Part shown: positions 46,262-56,600 of the stretch, piece after piece
Layout of the letters: every line of letters starts with the position of its first letter
Position numbering within the stretch: position 1 is the stretch's first letter
Origin: Megaustenia siamemsis
Lineage: Eukaryota > Mollusca > Gastropoda > Stylommatophora > Ariophantidae
Length of the DNA stretch: 64,000 nucleotides
Assembly (NCBI GenBank): GCA_032433765.1
Contig: JAVIAB010000160.1
Location: 34,058,202 to 34,122,201, forward strand
Direction: 5' to 3'
The notes under the pieces: model-generated
What the model saw: only the letters and a program-made list of their open reading frames with translations
Database searches by the model: none
What the model was told of the DNA's origin: nothing
Program-made: the position numbers and the translations under genes

Positions 46262-47312
46262 CGTAGAATTATGGAAATGTACCAGTCAAATACCAGTGGA
46301 TAAAGAGATATAGCATAGACAATGGCGCTGGATAGGGCACACACTGCGGAAGCCAACTGAGAGTATTACACAGCAAGCTCTTTTTTGGAATCCCCAGGGT
46401 AAAAGACAAAGAGGAAGACAAAGGTATTCTTGGAGAAGACAGATGGAAGCAGAGATGAAGATGCTGGGGAAGCCATGAAAGGAATGACAAGAAACAGAAC
46501 GGCTTGGAAAGTGTTTGTTGAAGATCTATGCTCCACAGCATAATAGGAAAGCAACAAGAAAGGGGTCTCAGTCTGAATAGTAAGAAAACATAATTAATGG
46601 TTATATCGAAGAAACAATCATCACCACCATGCAGCATTAAAATAAACAGGACAAATCTGAAACAAGTGCAACGTTTCAAATACTTTGGCACAAGAATAAC
46701 ATCGGATGGAAGATGCACCACATAAATAAAAAAAAAAAAAGCAGAATAGCTTAGGCCAAAATAGCATATCAGAAAATGAAAAAAATATCTTATGCAACAA
46801 ATCTATGTCAATAGAAGTGAGAAAGAGAGTTCATCGGTGCTATATGGAACCAATTCTGACCTATGGAAGCGAATCATGGACAGTAGACAAACAAATGAAA
46901 AGACTATTAGAGGACACAGAGATGGGATTTCTCAGAAGAATGTTGAAAGTTCCCTGGACAGTTAAAAGGACCAATGAGGACATTATCAAAGAGGCCAACA
47001 CTAAAATGGAACTACTAAAAAAAAAACATTAGAAAGAAAAAATCAACATTTTTCTGGCAAATCATGAGAAGAGGAAAGTTGGAATACTTGGTTACAACTG
47101 GCAATGTATAAGGAAAGAGAGATCGCAGATGACAAAGAGAGAAAATATTTGATAGCTTGGTGTCATGGCATGGAAAACGGGCAACAACAGAATTGATACG
47201 ATGCACTGTAGATAGAAGATTGTGGAAGGACATGATCGCCTACGCCAACCGGTATTGTACATGATGATGATGCTCCACATGGAGCTAAAAGGTAGAAGAA
47301 GAAGACTCTGAA
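46262..47312 (+). pseudogene. LINE B 3' fragment, interrupted by LINE C
   Basis: LINE B tail sequence, ELWKCTGQIPVDKEI, WRWIGHTLRKPTESITQQAL and NPQGKRQRGRQ, runs to RTAWKVFVEDLCST at 46537. It resumes at 47270 with TGCTCCACATGGAGCTAAAA and GGTAGAAGAAGAAGAC, the normal LINE B end. A frameshift and stops are present. Confidence 0.88.
46538..47269 (+). pseudogene. LINE C nested inside LINE B, 10-bp target duplication
   Basis: LINE C blocks appear in order: FKYFGTRITSDGRCTT, VRKRVHRCYMEPILTYGSES, FLRRMLKVPWTVKRTNEDII, FFWQIMRRGKLEYLVTTG and RLWKDMIAYANR, then an ATGATGATG tail. It is 5' truncated (no RT palm) and frameshifted. The LINE B word ATGCTCCACA is repeated at both borders (46528-46537 and 47270-47279), which dates LINE C after LINE B at this site. 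Confidence 0.9.
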
Positions 47313-47529
47313 AGAGTGAGTATTGAAAGAGCGAGTATTTAGTAGTAAAACTCATGAAAGAAATGCCGGTGATGGTAGCGAGTGAGACACCCTGTACAAG
47401 ACCTACTTTCAATGGATGCCGAAGGGAAGACATAATAGAAGCAGCCAAAGGAAAATTTGCTGGATCATAGTAAAAAGTAAATAGCCCTTAAACTTGAATT
47501 ATAAGAAAAAAGTGACATTTTAGTTTTCA
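47313..47529. other. No gene recognised
   Basis: I see nothing assignable between the LINE B end and the 56-bp array. Confidence 0.4.
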
Positions 47530-48908
47530 TCTTGTAAACACACTCAATCTCCCAAATGCAGCAGCTGTGACTGACCATCTCCGTGACAAGTCAACACACT
47601 CAAGCTCCGAAATGCAGCAACTGTGACTGACCATTTCCGTGACAAATCAACACACTCAAGCTTCCAAATGTAGCAACTCTGATTGACCATCTCCGTGACA
47701 AAATCAACACACTCAAGCTCCCAAATGTAGCAGCTCTGATTTACCATCTCCGTGACAAGTCAATATACTCAAGCTCCCAAATGTAGCAGCTCTGAGTTAC
47801 CATCACCGTGACAAGTCAATATACTCAAGCTTCCAAATGTAGCAACTCTGACTGACCATCTCCGTGACAAGTCAACACACTCAGACTCCAAAATGTAGCA
47901 GCTGTGACTGACCTTCTCCGTGACAAGTCAACACACACAGACTCCCAAATGTAGCAGCTCTGACTGACCATCACCGTGACAAGTCAACACACTCAGTCTC
48001 CCAAATGTAGCAGCTCTGATTGACCATCTCCGTGACAAGTCAACACACTCAGTCTCCCAAATGTAGCAGCTCTGACTGACCATCTCCGTGACAAGTCAAC
48101 ACACTCAGACTCCAAAATGTAGCAGCTGTGACTGACCTTCTCCGTGACAAGTCAACACACACAGACTCCCAAATGTGGCAGCTCTGACTGACCATCACCG
48201 TGACAAGTCAACACACTCAGTCTCCCAAATGTAGCAGCTCTGATTGACCATCACCGTGACAAGTCAACACACTCAGACTCCCAAATGTAGCAGCACTGAC
48301 TGATCATCTCCGTGACAAGTCAACACACTCAGACTCCCAAATGTAGCAGCACTGACTGACCATCTCCGTGACAAGTCAACACACGTAGACTCCCAAATGT
48401 AGCAGCTCTGACTGACCATCTCCTTGACAAGTCAACACACGTAGACTCCCAAATGTAGCAGCTCTGACTGACCATCACCGTGACAAGTCAACACACTCAG
48501 TCTCCCAAATGTAGCAGCACTGACTGACCATCTCCTTGACAAGTCAACACACTCAGACTCCCAAATGAAGCAGCACTGACTGACCATCTCCGTGACAAGT
48601 CAACACACGTAGACTCCCAAATGTAGCAGCTCTGACTGACCATCTCCTTGATAAGTCAACACACTCAGACTCCCAAATGTAGCAGCTCTGATTGACCATC
48701 TCCTTGACAAGTCAACACACTCAGACTCCCAAATGTAGCAGCTCTGACTGACCATCTCCGTGACAAGTCAACACACTCAGACTCCCAAATGTAGCAGCTC
48801 TGACTGACCATCTCCTTGACAAATCAACACACTCAGACTCCCAAATGTAGCAGCTCTGACTGACCATCTCCGTGACAAGTCAACACACTCAGACTCCCAA
48901 ATGTAGCA
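47530..48908 (+). repeat. 56-bp minisatellite
   Basis: About 24 units of CAAGTCAACACACTCAGACT, CCCAAATGTAGCAGCTCTGA and CTGACCATCTCCGTGA. The first five units use CTCAAGCT. A block with ACACACAGACTCC occurs twice about 224 bp apart (near 47928 and 48152), showing a four-unit duplication. Confidence 0.96.
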
Positions 48909-49679
48909 GTCACGTCAGGCTCACCTCGAAACCCGACTCTAAGAGGATAGAGCTGTCACGTCGACCTCCTCGACGTCTGTGGATGATCACAACCAACTTA
49001 ATGGCTGTATTCTCTCGACGGGGCGCACCTGCATGTAGCTTAGTTACCATATTGCTTCAACAGTTTTTTTTTTCCTAACTCCAGAACTGGATTGGTAGAA
49101 ATTCTACATATTCCCCAGCACAATAAAATGTCAAAACAATCAATACAGGCCTGAATTTGTTTGTTTCGTGGTAACCTCTATGACACTGACTCAATCAATT
49201 GTTGACAATCCTCCATTCTTCCTTGTTGTGGTCCATTACCTGGTTTTGTTCATATGCTTTCCCTGCCTAAATCACTACATGATATTAAAAAAAAAGCTTA
49301 ACAGATTGCGGGATCGATATCCAATAATTCAACAACATGATCTACCCTAACATTATGGGTAGAGCTAGACGATAGTCAATAATTTTCTTTAAAGAATTGA
49401 TTAGAAGATCACCGTGTTTCACAGACACCTAGTAGATCTAGTCTAATTTGCCACTAGTATGTTGCTAAGTTCACTTGTAATTTCTTTAATAACCGTTTAT
49501 CTTTTGAGTATTTAATTGTCTTCTTTGTAAATAAGAGGAGTAAGCGAGAAGATATGCACGCTGTGATAACGGGTTGACGACAAACGGTCCACTAGTATGT
49601 GGTTGGGGACCCACCAAGGACCTCGTCAAACGGTTTATCGAGAAGGAGGGTGGGTTTTTTTAATACAATTCTTTTAAAT
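48909..49679. other. No gene recognised
   Basis: I see no repeat copy or conserved frame. A T run lies at 49063-49072. Confidence 0.4.
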
Positions 49680-49875
49680 TGAAATTTGCAGTCATGTATA
49701 GTTTTACTAAGTCAATGCGGGCTGAGAAAGAAATCTTTGAATCACACAAAGTTTGTGACGTCTTCAGCTATGCGGTCTATAGACGGTTGACGTCATTTTA
49801 TCACAACTATATTCCTGCTCTCAGTGCTGAAAACGTCACACACTTTGGGTGATTTTTTCAGCCCATGAAACTTAT
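49680..49875. repeat. Dispersed repeat R3, copy 3 of 3
   Basis: CTATAGACGGTTGACGTCAT, ATCACAACTAT and GCTGAAAACGTCACACACTT align with the copies at 6525 and 21520. Confidence 0.55.
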
Positions 49876-49994
49876 TAATACTGTAGTTGGCTGCAGGAAT
49901 CTCTTGTCAAGTATTTTCAATAATCTGGTGTATTTAATTTGAGATTGTGAAAGAGGGAATTAAGAGGTGGGGGAAGGTGGGGTGGTAGCTCATT

Positions 49995-50622
49995 ACCAAC
50001 ATCGTCCTCAATCACTACTTTATGCTTCCATCCTCTTCTTTTTCCCATTGTTAACATCGTCCTCAATTACTAGTTTATGCTTCATCATCTTCATTTTCTC
50101 ATTGTCAACATCGTCCTCAATTACTAGTTTATGCTTCATCATCTTCATTTTCTCATTGTTAACATCGTCCTCAATTACTAGTTTATGCTTCATCATCTTC
50201 ATTTTCTCATTGTCAACATCGTCCTCAATTACTAGTTTATGCTTCATCATCTTCATTTTCTCATTGTCAACATCGTCCTCAATTACTAGTTTATGCTTCA
50301 TCATCTTCATTTTCTCATTGTCAACATCGTCCTCAATTACTAGTTTATGCTTCATCATCTTCATTTTCTCATTGTCAACATCGTCCTCAATTACTAGTTT
50401 ATGCTTCATCATCTTCATTTTCTCATTGTCAACATTGTCCTCAATTACTAGTTTATGCTTCATCATCTTCATTTTCTCATGGTCAACATCCTCCTCAATT
50501 ACTAGTTTATGCTTCATCATCTTCATTTTTTCATGGTCAACATCCTCCTCAATTACTAGTTTATGCTTCATCATCTTCATTTTCTCATTGTCAACATCCT
50601 CCTCAATCACTCCTTCATTCTT
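49995..50622 (+). repeat. 54-bp minisatellite
   Basis: About 11.5 units of TCAATTACTAGTTTATGCTT, CATCATCTTCATTTTCTCAT and TGTCAACATCGTCC. At 18 codons, both strands stay open (FIIFIFSLSTSSSITSLC). This is a property of the repeat, not evidence of a protein. Confidence 0.96.
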
Positions 50623-51399
50623 TCACCTTGTCAACGCCATGCGCGATATTCCTTTATAATTTCATCTATTTTTGACTATTGATCTTTCTCCTCGTCCCTT
50701 TAAACCCTCACCTTTCTGTCTAACCCTATCACAACGACCTATCAAAGCATGTATTAGACTTTAATGTATGTGCAACAAAGACCGTGGTTTTTATGCTTTT
50801 TCGTAATGCTCTTTAGAAGTATCCATTGAACACAAATAACAAAAAAATATTAATATGAAAAAAATATGAAAAAAAATGTTCTTTCCTTGAGCAAGGCAAT
50901 TTTCTGTTTCGACAGAAAGACCTGTCACTAGTGTCACACGTAAACTTCAAGTTCCTCTTTTGTATATACTTCCATGGCATATAAACTGTTTATTTATTTA
51001 TTATTATTATTTTTTTAACAGTAATCTATAGAGACCGGGTTATAATCTTTTAAATAGCTAAATATATTAAGGGCACAGCGACACCGGCTTGATCGCTGGT
51101 TCTTCACAGCAGTGCAGGTATGATTTAATATTAGTGAATAGGGATAGGAGGTGTGACCTTTAACCCGGAACTGAATCTAATTGTTGACTTCCCAGGGAGA
51201 AACTTGAGTATTATACCTGGTGTCTAATAATGTTATTTAACCTTATATATCGCAGTTATACTTTTGTTGCATTTTTAAAACGTTTTTTTTCTCATTTTTT
51301 TTCTTCTAATTAAATTGGAGAAAAGTTTAACATAAAAAAATAAAAATAACACACAGCGCAATCCTAAACACACACGCACTAAACATCTGTTGGGAATTC
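50623..51399. other. No gene recognised
   Basis: AT-rich sequence. I see no known repeat copy. Confidence 0.4.
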
Positions 51400-51753
51400 A
51401 ACAGGGTGTCCACAAAAACAGTCCTTGATTTAAAATAAAATCAAACCTATTAGAATATTGTTATGCAGTGGTGGATACCGTTGGACTAACTCTTAAGGTT
51501 ATTGTAGTATCAGTTGGTATCACACGCACTCTCGACGTGCGCACCAGTCGTTACTCTGAAAACATCGACACTATAATGTAGCTCGGACCAGACGTTTCTA
51601 AAGACTATCTGACTTGGTCGAGTTTGCAGCTTCAGAGACCAGTTCATGTAGTTTGGCAAGGTTTGCTGCACGCAGTCGACGTTGATTTACTTCAATCTTC
51701 AAGTACGCCCGAAGGAAAAAGTCACAAATAGTTAGGTCCGGTGCTGGTCCTGT
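51400..51753 (-). pseudogene. Decayed mariner-like transposase, 3' half
   Basis: On the minus strand, sequence leading into 51753 reads GPAPDLTICDFFLRAYLKIE, the SPDLTPCDFFLWG-type signature around the last catalytic position of mariner-like DDE transposases. After one frameshift it reads VFRNVWSELHYSVDVFRVTT and GAHVES with a stop at 51510-51512. The motif CAGGGTGTCCACAAAAAC at 51401-51418 looks like the element's terminal repeat. The upstream part of the gene continues beyond the LTR element at 57796-57880. Confidence 0.75.
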
Positions 51754-52947
51754 TGTAACAGTGAAGCTGGTGGAAGCTACCGCTTCTCAAATAGACGATA
51801 GCAGTATCATATAGTGGCGACCAGCAGATTTAACTATAATGATGGTATTTCAGTATAACTAGTGAGTCAGAAGTTTAGTTACAGTAGAGGTTATAGGAGA
51901 AGGGTAGTAACCTGGAGGAAGGAGTGAGGTTCAGAGTAATTGGACAAAGCGATGGGATTTTCCATGGTCCCCACTCACCAGTTGTAGAGGGTGGGTAGTG
52001 ACACGCACCGAAGGAGAGGTCCAGAATAGTGGAACGACACATACAACCAGTTGTTGTGAGGATGACCATCACGCAACGACCTCGTGGTGTTATTGTCAGA
52101 TCTCCACGAGTGTCCATCATGTTCACAACAACTAGTGGCTGTTATTGTGATGAGCATGCGTTGATCCCATGACTTTGGCCGGCTGATAAATAAGTGGTCA
52201 TCCAACTTCCAGGAGAGGTCATTGTCATGAGGTAACATTATGTCGCCAAGTAGGCGAAAAACAGGATGCTTTGTCCAAATTTGGGAAAGTTCAGGTGAGT
52301 CACAGATGGTGGACACTGGACACGTAAATGTAGAGTGACAAACACTTGTGATCGTAAGGGTCGCAGGAGCACTCGGCAGCAGCTGATTGGCTGCTGAGCC
52401 TCAGGTAGAGAGAGTTGTTGTGAGTACTTAAGGTCTTGCACAACAGTTTAAGTGAAGTTGGAAGACCAGAGGAGCAGTTAGGATGTAGGCTCGTTCAGTT
52501 AAAACGGCTTCGGCCGAACTGCTAAAGGCAGTTAGCCAGTTAACAGTTAGTCAGAACAGTTAGAAAGTTAAGTTGGAAGTGCAGTTAATAAGTTTTTATG
52601 GAGTTAGTAAGAACAGTTAGAAATCTACAAGTTACAGTCATAAGTCAGTGGTAGATTATTAAGACACTAGAGAAGTTATCAGTAGAAGTTGTTTTACAAG
52701 TGTCCAAGAATTGTGTTCCATTGTGTTTCATATATTCTACATGTCGTAAGTAGACTCACAAGTTTGTAAGAAAATGAAGATGCTGATGAACAATGTTCCA
52801 TACCAATAAACATTAATAGTTGAACATTGAAGAGAGACTTTATGTGCAAGTCTATTATATATCATATTGTGTGTTGTGATCATTAAGTACTAGCCACTAC
52901 ACTATACGAGATAAAAAGATAACAAAGAACATCACAACGCTGTATCA
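51754..52947 (+). repeat. Left long terminal repeat
   Basis: 1,194 bp. It contains a CGGC-TTCG-GCCG tetraloop hairpin (52505-52516) enclosed by CAGTT/AACTG, an ACTGC-TAAAG-GCAGT hairpin just after it, a CAGCAG/CTGCTG hairpin near 52376-52395, and an AATAAA at about 52805 that could be the polyadenylation signal. Confidence 0.96.
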
Positions 52948-53046
52948 GATTAATATTATTTGTTGTCAGTAACCAGGGATTCAAGCCTGAGGTTGTCGCG
53001 GAGAGAAATCAAATAGATGAGTGACAGAAAGTTAACGGAGATATAA

Positions 53047-53397
53047 AAAAGCCTGTCCAGTCTACAACTTGGGAAATCACCGTGTACCGCCGCTGAGGTC
53101 AAGAGTTTATACGTCAACAAATTTACCTGTGTATGTCCAGTTGTGCATGGAGAAGTCCGCAAGGGTCAAAAAGTCAAATTACGCTGTTACAAGTCTGAAA
53201 TTTACCTGTGTCAAGTGTCTAAGAGAGGCACTAAAATTTTATTCAGCATTAAATCTGACCAGCCAAGAGATTGTCAAATTGTCAGTCAATATTACCTGTT
53301 TTGTTGGTATCAAGTCATAGCGTCAAGTTGCAACAAATCATTGTTTCGTCCACCTGAGATTCAAAGTTCATCAATGAGTCCGACCTTTGAACTGTGA
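53047..53397 (+). CDS. Cys-rich open frame in the LTR element leader, unidentified
   Basis: This is a 116-codon open frame between the left LTR and the gag remnant. It has no in-frame ATG until near its end. It reads VKSLYVNKFTCVCPVVHGEV, then KLRCYKSEIYLCQVSKRG, DQPRDCQIVSQYYLFCWYQV and ASSCNKSLFRPPEIQSS. The clustered cysteines and otherwise balanced composition look protein-like. I recognise no family. It could be an exon-like capture or a remnant of an upstream ORF. Confidence 0.3.
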   Translation, partial: KSLSSLQLGKSPCTAAEVKSLYVNKFTCVCPVVHGEVRKGQKVKLRCYKSEIYLCQVSKRGTKILFSIKSDQPRDCQIVSQYYLFCWYQVIASSCNKSLFRPPEIQSSSMSPTFEL

Positions 53398-54220
53398 CCC
53401 ACCACAGTGTTTATTTTGAAAGTATTCAGGAAGAGGCATAACTCTCAACAGAATATCGTCATCGTCAGATAACTCCCGACACATTTGTAATTGTCGAACA
53501 TGTGTCGAATTTTCTCATGTGGCAATTTATTGAGGAAAATTGTGAATTGTGATTGATAATTAATAATTTCAAGTGGTGTAGTCTTTATTTAGAGAAACAA
53601 GTCAAGTAACAAGTAAGAGTGTTAATAGATAAATATTACAATGGCCATTCACGTGTGTTAGAAATTAAAATAAATTAACATTAACATTAGACATTAGAAG
53701 ACCAGAAGGAAGAAGACCGATTGTCAGCACAGCTGAGAAACAATAATTAATTAATTAGAGTTATTAAGTAGTTAATTAATTTATTTATTAAGTAAGTAGT
53801 TAAAGATTGTATTCTTTTAAATTAGTATTGTAACCATTTTTTTTCAACAGCTGGTGGAATTTGTTTAAATAGTGTTCTGTTAGTTTGGTTAAGTAATTAT
53901 TAATTTTAAATTAGTATTCTTGATAAATTGACATACCCTATTTTATATTGTTCTGTAACCATTTTTTAAAATTGTACTGGATGTATTTTCTTATAGTGTT
54001 TGAATACTACATTGTTTATTCCACAGGGAAATTAAATAATAACAATTTTTAGACTACACTGTTTTTATTCCACAGGGAAATTAATAATAATTTCTGTTTA
54101 TTTCAGAGACTGAGGCCAGAGCTCATAAAGTGCTGATAATTAGTACATGTAATATAACATATAATAAATTTTAATTGTTGTTCTATCAATAGAAGGGAGA
54201 GGTAGGTATTATAGGAAACA

Positions 54221-54655
54221 TGGCAACCACAGTAGACCCCACAACCGAAACACTGAACGAACTGAGACCGGCGATAAACCTGCCATCAAACTTAAGAGGA
54301 CGGAGGGAGAGTGTAGAGAATTTGCAGACTTAACACTGAACTGGAGAGACCTAAAGAATATAACTTCCAGGCTTGATCGGATGAGGTATCCACATTCATG
54401 GGAAGGTAAGGTAGAATTAATGCCTGTATGTACATACGGAGACAGAGTATTGGTCTAACGGAAAGGCATTTGTGAGATCTGGTGGAAGAGATGATATCCA
54501 GTGACAGATCATAAATATTTTCATTAAAGGACTAGCCAACAGAGGACAGATGATTAAATTATATTGACTTAGGAAGGATTTTACGACAATGAATGGAACT
54601 TTAGATTTAGCCAGCAAGGAAGAAATCATAGGAGAAGATGTGATTCAAGTATGAG
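54221..54655 (+). pseudogene. Degenerate gag-like remnant
   Basis: The ATG at 54221 starts MATTVDPTTETLNELRPAIN, which stops after about 36 codons. Other frames continue NWRDLKNITSRLDRMRYPHS, GKVELMPVC and later TTMNGTLDLASKEEIIGEDV. The layout (short acidic N-terminus, then R-rich and helical segments) is that of a retrotransposon gag. No zinc knuckle is seen. At least two stops and two frame changes make it non-functional. The gag identity is inference from position and style. Confidence 0.5.
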
Positions 54656-54685
54656 CTCATTTTCAAATTGAAATAGGAGGAACTT

Positions 54686-55790
54686 AGATGAGACTAAACG
54701 GGTCTCATGCTTCAATAACAAATAGAAGGAACTTAGATAAGACTAAACGGGTCTTATGCATCAACAAGAGATATTAATAACTACTATGTAGACAGGAGAT
54801 GAATTATAAAGACTATATGTATGAAGATGTCAATAAAGGAACAATAAGGTTCCTAAAGTAATGATCGTATAAGAAATACGAGAGTCGATAGACGAGAATG
54901 TAAACAAGGGTAAGGGATTCCCAAGGTTTACCTGTGATAACTGACTAAGGAGAAGCCAGAATTTAGTTAAGCCATATAGGTGACCACTTGGGGAGTGAGT
55001 CACCCGAAGTAACGAATAAAAATGGTGATAACCATGTTTACATTGGCTTAATTAAGGCTTGAGTTGAGTTGAGAGGACGCTATTTACAGACGCAGAAGTC
55101 TTAGCGTACCTAGAGTTAAGAGAACTCAGAATTGAAAGAAAAATAGTGAAGTAACTAGAGATATAGTAGACAAGGGACCATAACTAGAGAGTTTAGAGGA
55201 GTATCAATGAAACATATGGTACTGACTGCGAGTTGGTCAGAGTTCTTAAACTTGCGAAGTTGGATGGTAATCCAAAGAACAACGACCAATATAAGTGTAG
55301 TAAGGAAATATGAGAAACAAGGTGATGACCTGTGTTTGAGTGAGACCTAAAGGAATTGGGTTTTTAAACTGAAGAAAATGAGTCTAGAGGAGACTCATGT
55401 GAAATTATGTAACTGAGTGATAACTCAGAAAGGTTACATAAGAAAGTAAGAGTGAGTCTAGAGGAGACTCATGTGAAACATGTAACCAGAAAGGTTATAT
55501 AAAGAGAAATGGAACTTGAGAGAGAGTTTCCACAAGTTATAGAGACTAAATGGTAGTCCTGTGAGTATAAGAGATGTAAATAGAAATATCTGAGTCGAAT
55601 AAATGAATATGACTGATAGATACTGTCAAGTGGATGGTGTCCAGATAATTCTGATCTTGAGCCTAAGGAGATACTAGAAGAGTATCAGGAGAAACGAGTC
55701 TAAAGGATGGACTCATGGGTAATTAATCTGGAGCTTGAGAGAGAGTTCCAGAAATTATTGAGATTTATGATGACTTACAAGAAGTCAGGT
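54686..55790 (+). other. Array of about 25 short hairpins
   Basis: This purine-rich stretch is packed with short perfect inverted repeats with 4-10-nt loops. Examples: ATGAGAC-TAAACGG-GTCTCAT (54688-54708), ATAAGAC-TAAACGG-GTCTTAT (54737-54757), AGGAAC/GTTCCT (54837-54854), GGTGAC-CACT/AGTG-GTCACC (54979-55004), ATGGT-GATA-ACCAT (55022-55035), TTGGAT-GGTA-ATCCAA (55260-55275), ATGAGTC/GACTCAT (55378-55398), nested TATGTAAC/GTTACATA with inner CTGAGT-GATA-ACTCAG (55406-55440), GATACT/AGTATC (55670-55686), TCTGGAGC/GTTCCAGA with one G-U (55727-55752) and TGACTT/AAGTCA (55771-55787). No coding frame survives. The density exceeds the chance level I estimate by hand. Confidence 0.7.
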
Positions 55791-56279
55791 ATATATAGAG
55801 AAATGAGGCTCAGAGAAAGAGTATGATGTAAATAAGTCTGAAGTATATATATGTATGTATATTGATATATTGTTGCTCAAACTAAGTGTTGTTTGTGATC
55901 CGTAGTCTCCGGAGATGTGTGAATTGTCTACGTATTGTCATATATGTTCTATGTGAATTGAGCAAATATGTTCTAATGCAGAAAATTTGTAATCATGAGT
56001 ATTTTTATTTCAGCCTTCTTTGACAGTCATCAGAGGTTTCATTTGTAATAAGGGTTGTGAAGATAATGTTAAATGTTTTATTAATACCTTTAAAAAAAAT
56101 GCGTGTTGTACATGGTTTGTTCTTATGAGTTTATTTATAGGATATTGGGATCACAGACGCCAGTCGACAGATGTCTGGTGATGCCTGTGATGTAGCCTCA
56201 AGAAGCTGACAAACAGTCATTGTCAAGAATTAGTTAACATTCTCAATAAGACTTGCATTATATTAAATGGTGAAGTTAA

Positions 56280-56600
56280 TCATTCAAGGGACACAACTGG
56301 ACATATTTTGAAAATTATGTCCCCTATGAAAATTTTTTAGTTACAAATAATTTTTATTGCTCAGTACCTTATTGTCTCCTAGATTGTGTTGATGCTTATG
56401 TATTATTAAAGAATGAATGTTATATTGGACAATTATTTAGAGAAACATTTTACTCACATGACTTAGAATCTGCTATTGCATGTTATCAGTTAGTAGACCA
56501 TAGAATTCAAAGATGTATATATGTATACTGTTACTATTTTTATTATGATGTTACAAAATTTAATACTACGTATGTAAATCTGGACATTAGGGGGAGATAA
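56280..56600 (+). CDS. Open frame abutting the right LTR, unidentified
   Basis: Stop-free from 56280 to the TAA at 56598-56600, the last codon before the LTR (106 codons plus stop). It contains no methionine. It reads FKGHNWTYFENYVPYENFLV, NNFYCSVPYCLLDCVDAYVL, KNECYIGQLFRETFYSHDLE and then a Tyr/Phe-rich end CYYFYYDVTKFNTTYVNLD. Seven cysteines and regular aromatics look protein-like, but no family is recognised. With no start codon it would need splicing or read-through. Confidence 0.3.
   Translation, partial: SFKGHNWTYFENYVPYENFLVTNNFYCSVPYCLLDCVDAYVLLKNECYIGQLFRETFYSHDLESAIACYQLVDHRIQRCIYVYCYYFYYDVTKFNTTYVNLDIRGR
56586..56600 (+). promoter_or_regulatory. Polypurine tract
   Basis: ATTAGGGGGAGATAA lies immediately before the right LTR. 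In LTR retrotransposons such a tract primes plus-strand DNA synthesis, and it fixes the element's orientation as plus. Confidence 0.8.

Noticed and set aside
50020..50659. A 230-codon frame of 18-residue repeats and its 196-codon minus-strand partner
   Set aside because: Both are readings of the 54-bp minisatellite, and simultaneous openness on both strands argues against coding.
51875..52441. Minus-strand open frames in the LTR, repeated at 56722-57288
   Set aside because: They are antisense to the LTR and duplicated only because the LTR is. They have no protein-like motif.
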